Shown: in pieces, positions 1 through 6,209 of the stretch
How positions within the stretch are numbered: the stretch's first letter is position 1
How the letters are laid out: each line of letters begins with the position of its first letter
Source of the DNA: Bacillota bacterium
Lineage (GTDB): Bacteria; Bacillota; Clostridia; Acetivibrionales; JAFADI01
NCBI GenBank assembly: GCA_023424965.1
Contig: JAFADI010000196.1
Span: 1 to 10,196 of the forward strand
Direction: 5' to 3'
Length of the DNA: 10,196 nt
Notes under the pieces: generated by a model
Database searches by the model: none
What the model was told of the DNA's origin: nothing
The model's input: the letters and a program-made list of their open reading frames with translations, nothing else
Program-made: the position numbers and the translations under genes

Positions 1-1559
1 ACATAATTAAGGCAGTGGATGTGAACCCTTTTGTAATTTCAGAGGACAGCAGGTTTGTTGCCATCGACGGATTTGCCGAATTCCTCCCCTCTGCCGAAGA
101 CGCCAAGTCGCTTCCCCAGGTCAACACCGGAAATCTGGAGGGCTTTTTCCGCCCCGGGGGCATCGCTGTCATCGGAGTATCGGCGGATATGGACAAATAC
201 AGCCTTGGAAGGGAAATTGCCCTCTTGCTGCATGACCTGGGAAGAAAGGATCTTTACTTTGTAAACTCCCGGGGAGGCACCATTAACTTCGGAGGAACAG
301 AATACCCGCTTTACAGGAGCCTTCAGGACATACCCTCCAGGGTGGACCTTGCAGTGTATGCCGCTCCTGCCCAGTTCACCGTGGATTTCATAAAATCCCT
401 GGCACCGGACGCTTTAAAGGCTCTGATATTGATTTCAGGGATTCCCTCAAACATCAAGTACTCGGAATTCGCAAAGCAACTGGATGAAACCAAGCCTGCC
501 GATTTGAGAATCATAGGGCCCAACTGTATGGGAGTTTATTTTGCCCCCGACGCCCTGGGCAAAGGTCTCAACACCCTGTTCATCGAAGAGAAAAGGCTTG
601 AGCTCAAGCATTCTGCTTTCAGCAATACGGTACTGCTCACCCAGAGCGGAGCCCTGGCCGTTACGGCCATTGACAAGCTCCAGAATACGCGGGTTTTCAA
701 ATCCGTCGTCAGCTTCGGAAACAAATATGATGTGAAAATTACCGATCTGATGTCCTATTTCGCCCAGGAGGAATCCATCGACCTCATCTCCCTCTACATC
801 GAGGGTCTGGATGCAGGAGAGGGAAGGCAGTTTTTCCAGCTGGCCCAGAAAATCAGCAAGCCAATTATTGCCTACAAGGCCGGCAGAACGGAAGCAGGAG
901 CCAAAGCCGCCGCCTCCCATACCGCTTCAATGTCGGGCAGCTACGATGTCTTTAAGGCGGCGTGCATGCAGGCTGGGGTAATACTGGTTGAAAACATCGA
1001 TGACCACTATGATTATGTGAAAATCTTCTCCCTCCTGGCCCACAAAATCCCTTCCGGGAACAGGGTAGCCGGCGTTGTGAATGCAGGTTTCGAATCGGCG
1101 GTAGGGGCGGATGAGCTGAACAACCTGAAGCAGGCGCAGCTCGGTCCCGAAACCATTGAAAAACTGAACCGCATCAATAAATATGGCCTGGTGGACGTAT
1201 CTTCGCCCTTCCTGGACATAACCCCCATGGCAGACGACCGTATGTACGCGGACTTTGTGGAGGTGGTACTGCAGGATGAAAATGTAGACTGCGTATTTGT
1301 TGCCATTGTTCCCCATTCCAACAGCCTGAAGACACTGCCGGAACAGTGCCAGGATCCGGAAAGCCTGGCCAACCTCCTCGTGAAACTGGGTAAAAAATAC
1401 GGCAAGCCCATGGTTGTGTCGGTCAATGCGGGACGGTACTACCAGGACTTCGTTTCCATCATGGAAACCAACGGACTTCCCGTTTTCTCCGATATCCGCT
1501 CGGCCATAAAATCCCTGGATGCCTTTGTAACTTATCACCTGGGGAAGGTTAAGGAGTAA
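1..1559 (+). CDS. ADP-forming acyl-CoA synthetase (acetate--CoA ligase family), 5' end outside the window
   Basis: Family members interconvert acyl-CoA + ADP + Pi and acid + ATP through a phosphohistidine; some relatives are protein acetyltransferases. The reading frame is open to the left edge: the codons before the GTG at 15 read IIKA and run into VDVNPFVI, the typical closing strand of an ATP-grasp domain. The GTG is therefore not the start, and the ATP-grasp half lies mostly outside. After a linker comes a CoA-binding Rossmann domain (FRPGGIAVIGVS, about nt 140-430), then a succinyl-CoA-ligase-like domain with IIGPNCMG (about 510-535), a TQSGALA segment (about 640-660), and SHTAS at 915-929, whose His (918-920) matches the phosphorylated His of the family. 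A further CoA-ligase-like domain (NAGFESAVGADEL) fills the C-terminus. The order is ATP-grasp then CoA-binding, the reverse of the commoner alpha-beta fusion. The substrate cannot be told. The gene ends in TAA, and no terminator is evident before the next promoter. Confidence 0.85.
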   Translation, partial: IIKAVDVNPFVISEDSRFVAIDGFAEFLPSAEDAKSLPQVNTGNLEGFFRPGGIAVIGVSADMDKYSLGREIALLLHDLGRKDLYFVNSRGGTINFGGTEYPLYRSLQDIPSRVDLAVYAAPAQFTVDFIKSLAPDALKALILISGIPSNIKYSEFAKQLDETKPADLRIIGPNCMGVYFAPDALGKGLNTLFIEEKRLELKHSAFSNTVLLTQSGALAVTAIDKLQNTRVFKSVVSFGNKYDVKITDLMSYFAQEESIDLISLYIEGLDAGEGRQFFQLAQKISKPIIAYKAGRTEAGAKAAASHTASMSGSYDVFKAACMQAGVILVENIDDHYDYVKIFSLLAHKIPSGNRVAGVVNAGFESAVGADELNNLKQAQLGPETIEKLNRINKYGLVDVSSPFLDITPMADDRMYADFVEVVLQDENVDCVFVAIVPHSNSLKTLPEQCQDPESLANLLVKLGKKYGKPMVVSVNAGRYYQDFVSIMETNGLPVFSDIRSAIKSLDAFVTYHLGKVKE

Positions 1560-1593
1560 ATGTGCAAAACTTCATTCCATTTTAAAACTAAGG

Positions 1594-1623
1594 CTGTCAC
1601 ATTTGCGGGAAATATGATATAAT
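1594..1623 (+). promoter_or_regulatory. Sigma-A-type promoter with extended -10 for the coiled-coil gene
   Basis: A perfect TATAAT at 1618-1623 is preceded by TGA, giving an extended -10 (TGnTATAAT). CTGTCA at 1594-1599 fits a -35 box in 4 of 6 positions with an 18-nt spacer. Transcription would begin near 1630, leaving a leader of about 23 nt that contains only the ribosome binding site. The gene therefore has its own promoter and need not depend on the upstream CoA synthetase. Confidence 0.65.
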
Positions 1624-1652
1624 TCCTCTACCGTTACAAGGGAGGTTTATTT

Positions 1653-1898
1653 ATGGACGAAAAGGCATTGGATCTTTTAAGTAAACTTTATTCCGAGATG
1701 CAGGGCATGAAGTCTGACATGCAGGATATGAAATCCGACATTAAGGATTTAAAGAAAACTGTCCTCCGGATTGAGCAGGATCACGGCAACAAGCTTCAGG
1801 CCCTTTTTGACGGATATAAACAGCATTCCGACCAGCTGGACAGAATCGAAGTTGAAGTTTCAAAGCACGAAGAAATTATTTTAAGAAAGATAAAGTGA
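1653..1898 (+). CDS. Small coiled-coil protein of unknown function (81 aa)
   Basis: The start is secure: GGGAGGT at 1640-1646 lies 6 nt before the ATG. The protein is almost all charged helix. Three successive heptads (MQGMKSD, MQDMKSD, IKDLKKT; residues 16-36) place Met/Ile/Leu at alternating 3- and 4-residue steps, as in a coiled coil. A second helical half follows (KLQALFDGYKQ, then DRIEVEVSKHEEIILRKIK). There is no signal peptide, membrane segment or catalytic motif. Similar short coiled-coil proteins with a 'LFDGYKQ' segment occur in clostridia as uncharacterised proteins (recollection, not a search). It sits alone between its own promoter and its own terminator. It probably oligomerises; its partner and role are unknown. 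Confidence 0.8.
   Translation: MDEKALDLLSKLYSEMQGMKSDMQDMKSDIKDLKKTVLRIEQDHGNKLQALFDGYKQHSDQLDRIEVEVSKHEEIILRKIK
1698..1739 (+). repeat. 21-bp tandem repeat encoding a coiled-coil heptad
   Basis: Two adjacent 21-nt units (1698-1718 and 1719-1739) encode MQGMKSD and MQDMKSD. Besides the Gly/Asp codon, they differ mainly by synonymous third-position changes. A third, more diverged unit (IKDLKKT, 1740-1760) follows. This suggests in-frame heptad duplication. Confidence 0.6.
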
Positions 1899-1904
1899 AA
1901 TTTT

Positions 1905-1927
1905 AAGGGCGCCTTACCGGCGCCCTT
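1905..1927 (+). terminator. Rho-independent terminator after the coiled-coil gene
   Basis: AAGGGCGCC (1905-1913) pairs perfectly with GGCGCCCTT (1919-1927) around a 5-nt TTACC loop, followed by the T-rich tail TTGTTGTTT up to 1934. It begins 7 nt after the stop codon of the coiled-coil gene. It also lies just past the 3' end of the convergent - strand gene. In that direction the tail is TTAAAATTTC, so it could work both ways but fits the + strand better. Confidence 0.8.
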
Positions 1928-1944
1928 GTTGTTTAAATTATATT

Positions 1945-3033
1945 TTATTTGACCAGGTTTCTTTCGATATTTACCAGGAAGTCCTGTATGTTTGTCACAA
2001 TGGAGGTCACCTCAAGCGTCCCCCTGTCCCGCAGCTTGTTGACGGCAAATTCCGAAACATCGATACTGTATATGAAAACCGGCCTTACCACACCATCCAC
2101 CACCTGGTAGGAAGGCGTCATGTTTCCCGTTGCGATGGAATGCAGCTGGGTCGCCAGTCCAAGCACCGTCGTCGCCTTTTTGGTATGTTGCCTCATGGCG
2201 TTTTGCGCCTCATATACATCGGAAATAACTCCCGGCAGAGGTCCATCATCCCTTATGGAGCCTGCCAGCACCATGGGGATTTTGTTCCTGACACAGGCAT
2301 GCACCACTCCGTCGGTAATATGGCCTTCTGCAAGCATGCTCTCCAAGGAAGCCACATCCCTCGCTTTATTGATTACGTCCAGGTGGTGGTAATGTCCGTT
2401 GGGTTTGGAGACCTGGGTGTAGATATCCTGTCCCAGGGCCGTTTTGAAAATGGAACCTTCCATGTCATGGGTCGCCAGTGCATTTCCCGCAAAAATCACA
2501 TCCACAAAGCCATGATCAATGAGGGATACCATTGCGTTTCTGGAATCGGAATCGAAAACCACGGCGGGTCCGAGAACCCAGACGATATATCCGTGGTCCC
2601 TTTCATGTTTTAAAAGCTCGTAAAGCCTGTCATAGTCCCTGGAATAGGAAGTTTCCCTGGAGCGGCCGGTTCTGAAGGCAAAAGCCTCATCCTCCATGCC
2701 AGTGCCTTTAAAGCCCTCGGCATATACATAGATTCCCTCACTGGCATTTTCCGTCCTGCCGGTAATCACATTGTCGCCTGCCTTAAGGCGTCTGAACTCC
2801 TTGACCTCAAGCTCAAGTCCGTCCTTTACAACCACGACGCAGTCCATGCGGCTTTCCTTTGCAAGCAGCCAGCCCCCATCCACTTTAAAATATTCGGGAA
2901 AGATGGTTGTCGCATGATAATTATCGGGAGCAACGCCATCCTTCGACACTGTTTTTGTCTTTACGCAGGGTGCAGATACAAAAGGCTCCCTGCCAAAATC
3001 CGGCCCCTGGTATAAAGGCATTTCAAAACCCAT
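1945..3033 (-). CDS. TIGR00300-family protein (LOR/SDH / archaeal-type ornithine cyclodeaminase-like)
   Basis: The 362-residue protein matches, from memory of the family, the conserved C-terminal region shared by archaeal-type ornithine cyclodeaminase (ornithine to proline + ammonia, NAD-dependent), the cyclodeaminase part of cyanobacterial ArgZ/AgrE, and proteins labelled 'LOR/SDH bifunctional'. Visible landmarks are DGVAPDNYHATT (about residues 32-43), MDC (63-65), VLGPAVVF (about 153-160), AGNALATHDMEG (about 182-193) and the very characteristic AGSIRDDGPLPGV (about 257-269), followed by HSIATGN. The protein begins almost directly at the shared core, so the N-terminal domain of about 80 residues seen in archaeal members is missing. 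The start is ATG at 3033, because GGAGGAG sits 6 nt upstream. A TTG at 3046-3048 is in frame but overlaps that site. The gene has its own promoter. An amino-acid metabolic role is likely; the exact reaction is not proven. Confidence 0.8.
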   Translation of the reverse strand: MGFEMPLYQGPDFGREPFVSAPCVKTKTVSKDGVAPDNYHATTIFPEYFKVDGGWLLAKESRMDCVVVVKDGLELEVKEFRRLKAGDNVITGRTENASEGIYVYAEGFKGTGMEDEAFAFRTGRSRETSYSRDYDRLYELLKHERDHGYIVWVLGPAVVFDSDSRNAMVSLIDHGFVDVIFAGNALATHDMEGSIFKTALGQDIYTQVSKPNGHYHHLDVINKARDVASLESMLAEGHITDGVVHACVRNKIPMVLAGSIRDDGPLPGVISDVYEAQNAMRQHTKKATTVLGLATQLHSIATGNMTPSYQVVDGVVRPVFIYSIDVSEFAVNKLRDRGTLEVTSIVTNIQDFLVNIERNLVK

Positions 3034-3039
3034 AAAAAA

Positions 3040-3046
3040 CTCCTCC
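3040..3046 (-). promoter_or_regulatory. Ribosome binding site deciding the TIGR00300 gene start
   Basis: GGAGGAG on the - strand lies 6 nt upstream of the ATG at 3033. It makes that ATG the start rather than the in-frame TTG that overlaps the site. Confidence 0.85.
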
Positions 3047-3094
3047 AAGTCTCAGTTTGAACAGCATGAAAATTTATCCATCCACAACAATACA

Positions 3095-3123
3095 ATTATA
3101 TTCCCGGAAAGACTCTTTGTAAA
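3095..3123 (-). promoter_or_regulatory. Strong sigma-A-type promoter for the TIGR00300 gene
   Basis: On the - strand, TTTACA (3118-3123, 5 of 6 to consensus) and TATAAT (3095-3100, 6 of 6) are separated by exactly 17 nt. The start site would be near 3088, giving a leader of about 55 nt. It lies between the stop codon of the upstream yitT-like gene and this gene, so the latter can be transcribed independently of the topoisomerase operon. Confidence 0.75.
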
Positions 3124-3139
3124 TAACGCCGGTCTGCAC

Positions 3140-3991
3140 TTATAGCAGGTCTGCATTTCTGAAACCTTTTCCTATGATTTCGGAGGTATTGCTGATGGTC
3201 ACAAAGGCCCTTTTATCCACCTCGCGCACAAAGCTCCTCAATCTCACGGCCTGGGCCCGGTTGACCACCGTGGTGATGACATCCTTTTCCTCATTGGTAA
3301 AGGCGCCCACAGCCTTCGCAATGGTAGCACCCCGTTTGAGTTCTTTTACGATAAAGCCCTTGATTGCTTCCGTCTCATTGGTTATGATGACAATCTGCTT
3401 CCCCACATTCAGCCCCTCAAGGACAAAGTCGATGAGAAAGCCCTTGAAAATAAGCCCGAGAATCGAATACATGCCCACCTTAGGGCCAAACACCAGCAGC
3501 GCCATGACCGCAATGGAGAAATCCGCCATGAGCAAGGTCTTACCAATATGTATATGGGTATATTTGCTTAAAATTTTTGCAATGATATCCGTCCCTCCGG
3601 TGGAGGCGTTCTGGTTGAATACGATGGCAGAGCCCACGGCGGGCAGAAGGATTGAGTATATCAGCTCCAGAAAGGTGTCTCCCGTAAGGGGCCCTGAAAT
3701 GGGAAACACCTTTTCAAAAAACCACACCATCCCCGACAGGGCAAAACTGGAGTATACGGTCTTGTATCCGAAATTGAAGCCGATGAAAAACAGTCCGACG
3801 ACAAGCAGGATCACATTGATGACCATCATCAGGGGACCGACGCTGAGCCCCGGGAAAAAATGGCCCGCAACGATGGCAAGCCCGCTGACACCGCCGGTGG
3901 CAAAGTTGTTGGGAACCTTGAAAAGATATATCCCCAGTGCCACAAGAATCAAACCCAGATTGATCAGTACAAATTCTTTAAGCCATTTCAT
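3140..3991 (-). CDS. YitT family membrane protein (YitT_membrane + DUF2179)
   Basis: The 283-residue protein has the full layout of the YitT/DUF161 family. About five to six hydrophobic helices (roughly residues 7-23, 51-70, 77-95, 108-125, 155-175 and possibly 176-192) are followed by a soluble DUF2179 domain (about 203-283). Family landmarks are the paired Gly motifs NNFATGGVSGLA (29-40) and NASTGGTDIIAK (128-139), then REVDKRAFVTIS and GKGF near the end. The family is widespread in Bacillota, and its transport or other function is not established. The start is ATG at 3991, with TGAGGTG 5 nt upstream. The gene begins 17 nt after the topoisomerase A subunit ends, on the same strand, with no promoter or terminator between them, so it is probably the last gene of that operon. 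No clear terminator follows its stop. Confidence 0.9.
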   Translation of the reverse strand: MKWLKEFVLINLGLILVALGIYLFKVPNNFATGGVSGLAIVAGHFFPGLSVGPLMMVINVILLVVGLFFIGFNFGYKTVYSSFALSGMVWFFEKVFPISGPLTGDTFLELIYSILLPAVGSAIVFNQNASTGGTDIIAKILSKYTHIHIGKTLLMADFSIAVMALLVFGPKVGMYSILGLIFKGFLIDFVLEGLNVGKQIVIITNETEAIKGFIVKELKRGATIAKAVGAFTNEEKDVITTVVNRAQAVRLRSFVREVDKRAFVTISNTSEIIGKGFRNADLL

Positions 3992-4008
3992 ACGAGCACC
4001 TCACCCTT

Positions 4009-6198
4009 TCACAGCTTCAACGATAATTGAATCTGGCCGTCCGCTTCATCTTCCTTTTTGAGGTAACAGCCGGTGGCAGGTATGTTTTTCGTCCGGTAGT
4101 ATTCCAGGTCAATCAGGCCGGACTCCGCCGCAGGCTTGACCCGGGTCATGCGGCTCCCCTTTTTGGAGGTGAGCACCTGTACGCCCTGGGAATCTCTTGT
4201 GGACTTGGGATTGATGTTTGAGGTGTTGAAAACCAGCACCTTGTTGATGCTGCTGAAGGCCACCAGTTCAATATCTTCCTCGATAAAATCCACATATATG
4301 AGCCTGTCCATGTTGGAATAGGCGTTTGCCAGCTTCTTCCGGTTCGTCTTCGTAGCGTAGCTTTCCAATTCTATTTTAGCCATTTTCCCGTTTTCAAAAC
4401 CGAAAAGCATGCAGCCTTTGTAATTGTCCGTAGCCGTAATGAAGATAATCTTTTCGTCGGGCTCCAGCCCCAGGAGATTATTCAGGTATTCACCCAGGCT
4501 GCTGGCTTTGCAGTCATTGATTTCATAAATCTTCATTTTGTAGACCGTGTGCTTGTTGGAGAACAGGAGCAGGTCCGCCTTGTTGCGGGTCTCGACCTCC
4601 CGGACGATGAAGTCCTCTTCCTTGAGCTTGTGCTCAGGATTTGCCCGCAGGGAGACCAGGGGAATCTTCTTCAGATAGTTCTGGTCCGTCAAAAACAGCT
4701 TCAAATTGTAGTCCTCGATGAGGTGTTCCTGGGTTATTTCTTCGATGTGCTCCTCCTGTATGATCTCGGTACATCTTGGCCGTCCATATTTCTTTGCGAT
4801 TTCCCCCAGCTGTTTGACGATGATTTTCTTTATACGGGCTTCATTGCCGTAAATGTCCTTCAACTCCTGTATTTCCTTCTGAAGGCTCTCCACTTCGCTG
4901 ACACGGTTCAGGATATATTCCTTGTTCAGGTTCCTCAGCCTGATTTCCGCAATGAATTCCGCCTGTATCTGGTCAATTCCGAAGCCCTTCATGAGGTTGG
5001 GAACCACATCCGCTTCGTGCTCGGTGTCCCGTATGATTTTTATGGCCTTGTCGATATCCAGGAGTATCTTTTTAAGTCCCATCAGCAAATGCAGCTTGTC
5101 GGACTTTTTATCGATGTCGAACAGGGTCTGCCGCTTGATGCAGTCGATCCTGAAGCTGACCCATTCCTTTAATATGGGCCGAATCCCCATGACCCTCGGG
5201 CTTCCTTTTACAAGGATGTTAAAATTGCAGTTGAAGGAATCCTGGAGAGGGGTGAGTTTATACAGTTTGTTCATCAACGCGTCCGGGTCGGCGCTCTTTC
5301 TTATATCAAAGGTGACCTTCAAGCCCTCAAGGTCCGTCTCATCCCGCACATCGGTTATCTCCTTGATCTTTCCGCTCTTTACCAGCTCGATGACCGAATC
5401 GATGATTGCCTCGGTTGTTGTGGTATACGGAATCTCCAGGATTTCAATGCAGCTGTTTTCCTTGTCGTACCTGTATTTCGCCCGCACTTTGAAGCCGCCC
5501 CGGCCGGTATTGTATATGTCCCTTATTTCCTTTTCATTGTAAATCAGTTTTCCCCCCGTCGACAGGTCGGGAGCTTTCAGGTGTTTTGTGAAGTCCACGT
5601 TTTCGTCCTTGATATACTCAACGGTGGCTTCGCACACCTCCTGCAGGTTAAAGCTGCAGATGTTGCTGGCCATGCCCACGGCGATGCCCTGGTTGGAATT
5701 GACCAGGATGTTGGGAAAGGTGGACGGAAGCAGCGTGGGCTCCTTCAAGGTACCGTCGTAATTGTCGGTAAAGTTCACCGTATTTTTGTCAATGTCCCTG
5801 AAAATTTCCTCGCATACCTTATCCAGCTTGACTTCGGTATAACGTGGAGCTGCAAAACGCATATCCCTTGAAAACTGCTTGCCGAAGTTGCCCTTGGAAT
5901 CGATAAAAGGATGCAGCAGCGCACTGTTTCCCCGTGTCAGGCGGACCAGCGTCTCGTAAATGGCCATATCGCCGTGGGGATTCAGCTTCATGGTCTGTCC
6001 CACCACGTTGGCGGATTTTGTTTTGCCTCCGGTTAAAAGCCCCATTTTGTACATGGTGTAAAGCAGCTTCCGGTGGGAAGGCTTAAAACCGTCAATTTCG
6101 GGAATGGCCCTTGAGACGATTACGCTCATAGCATAGGGCATGTAGTTTTTTTCTAAAGTATCAACAATTTTTTGTTCAATCGAATTGTCTTTGCTCAT
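4009..6198 (-). CDS. Type IIA DNA topoisomerase subunit A (ParC/GyrA-like, divergent clade)
   Basis: This is the DNA-cleaving subunit of a type IIA topoisomerase. The core shows MSVIVSRAIPEIDGFKPSHRKLLY near the N-terminus, NPHGDMAIYETLVRL, GNFG, and APRYTEVKL with the active-site Tyr at residue 120 (nt 5839-5841) next to its Arg. FPNILVNSNQGIAVGMASNI follows. Residues of about 330-480 form the charged tower/coiled-coil region, and about 490-729 a C-terminal domain. No GyrA box (QRRGGKG) is present, which argues for a topo IV-like decatenase rather than a supercoiling gyrase. At the quinolone-contact positions, Met replaces the usual Ser and Glu sits at the Asp/Glu site. The start at 6198 is chosen because GGAGGT precedes it. 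An ATG at 6210, overlapping the upstream TAA, is the alternative and would add 4 residues. The gene lies 11 nt after the B subunit. Assignment to the family is sure; the gyrase or topo IV label is not. Confidence 0.92.
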   Translation of the reverse strand: MSKDNSIEQKIVDTLEKNYMPYAMSVIVSRAIPEIDGFKPSHRKLLYTMYKMGLLTGGKTKSANVVGQTMKLNPHGDMAIYETLVRLTRGNSALLHPFIDSKGNFGKQFSRDMRFAAPRYTEVKLDKVCEEIFRDIDKNTVNFTDNYDGTLKEPTLLPSTFPNILVNSNQGIAVGMASNICSFNLQEVCEATVEYIKDENVDFTKHLKAPDLSTGGKLIYNEKEIRDIYNTGRGGFKVRAKYRYDKENSCIEILEIPYTTTTEAIIDSVIELVKSGKIKEITDVRDETDLEGLKVTFDIRKSADPDALMNKLYKLTPLQDSFNCNFNILVKGSPRVMGIRPILKEWVSFRIDCIKRQTLFDIDKKSDKLHLLMGLKKILLDIDKAIKIIRDTEHEADVVPNLMKGFGIDQIQAEFIAEIRLRNLNKEYILNRVSEVESLQKEIQELKDIYGNEARIKKIIVKQLGEIAKKYGRPRCTEIIQEEHIEEITQEHLIEDYNLKLFLTDQNYLKKIPLVSLRANPEHKLKEEDFIVREVETRNKADLLLFSNKHTVYKMKIYEINDCKASSLGEYLNNLLGLEPDEKIIFITATDNYKGCMLFGFENGKMAKIELESYATKTNRKKLANAYSNMDRLIYVDFIEEDIELVAFSSINKVLVFNTSNINPKSTRDSQGVQVLTSKKGSRMTRVKPAAESGLIDLEYYRTKNIPATGCYLKKEDEADGQIQLSLKL

Positions 6199-6202
6199 AT
6201 GG

Positions 6203-6208
6203 ACCTCC
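6203..6208 (-). promoter_or_regulatory. Ribosome binding site of the topoisomerase A subunit
   Basis: GGAGGT on the - strand lies 4 nt before the ATG at 6198, a slightly short spacing. It overlaps the coding part of the alternative ATG at 6208-6210, which shares its A with the TAA of the B subunit gene. Translation of the two subunits may be coupled whichever start is used. Confidence 0.6.
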
Positions 6209-6209
6209 A

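Noticed and set aside
15..17. GTG as the start of the first gene
   Set aside because: The frame stays open to the left edge, the codons before it continue an ATP-grasp strand (IIKAVDVNP), and there is no ribosome binding site in the visible bases.
927..1538. 203-codon - strand open frame opposite the CoA synthetase
   Set aside because: It is a mirror of a well-supported gene. The residue pattern is not protein-like and no ribosome binding site was seen.
3131..3155. Direct repeat GGTCTGCA (3131-3138 and 3148-3155) at the 3' end of the yitT-like gene
   Set aside because: Eight bases repeated once, with the second copy inside coding sequence. It may be a small duplication, and there is no sign of an attachment site or a function.
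3174..4061. 295-codon open frame on the + strand opposite the yitT-like gene
   Set aside because: It is antisense to a clear membrane-protein gene, has no family resemblance, and its composition follows the opposite strand's codon pattern.
4549..5542. Overlapping + strand frames of about 206 codons opposite the topoisomerase A subunit
   Set aside because: They lie fully inside an unmistakable gene on the other strand and resemble no known protein.
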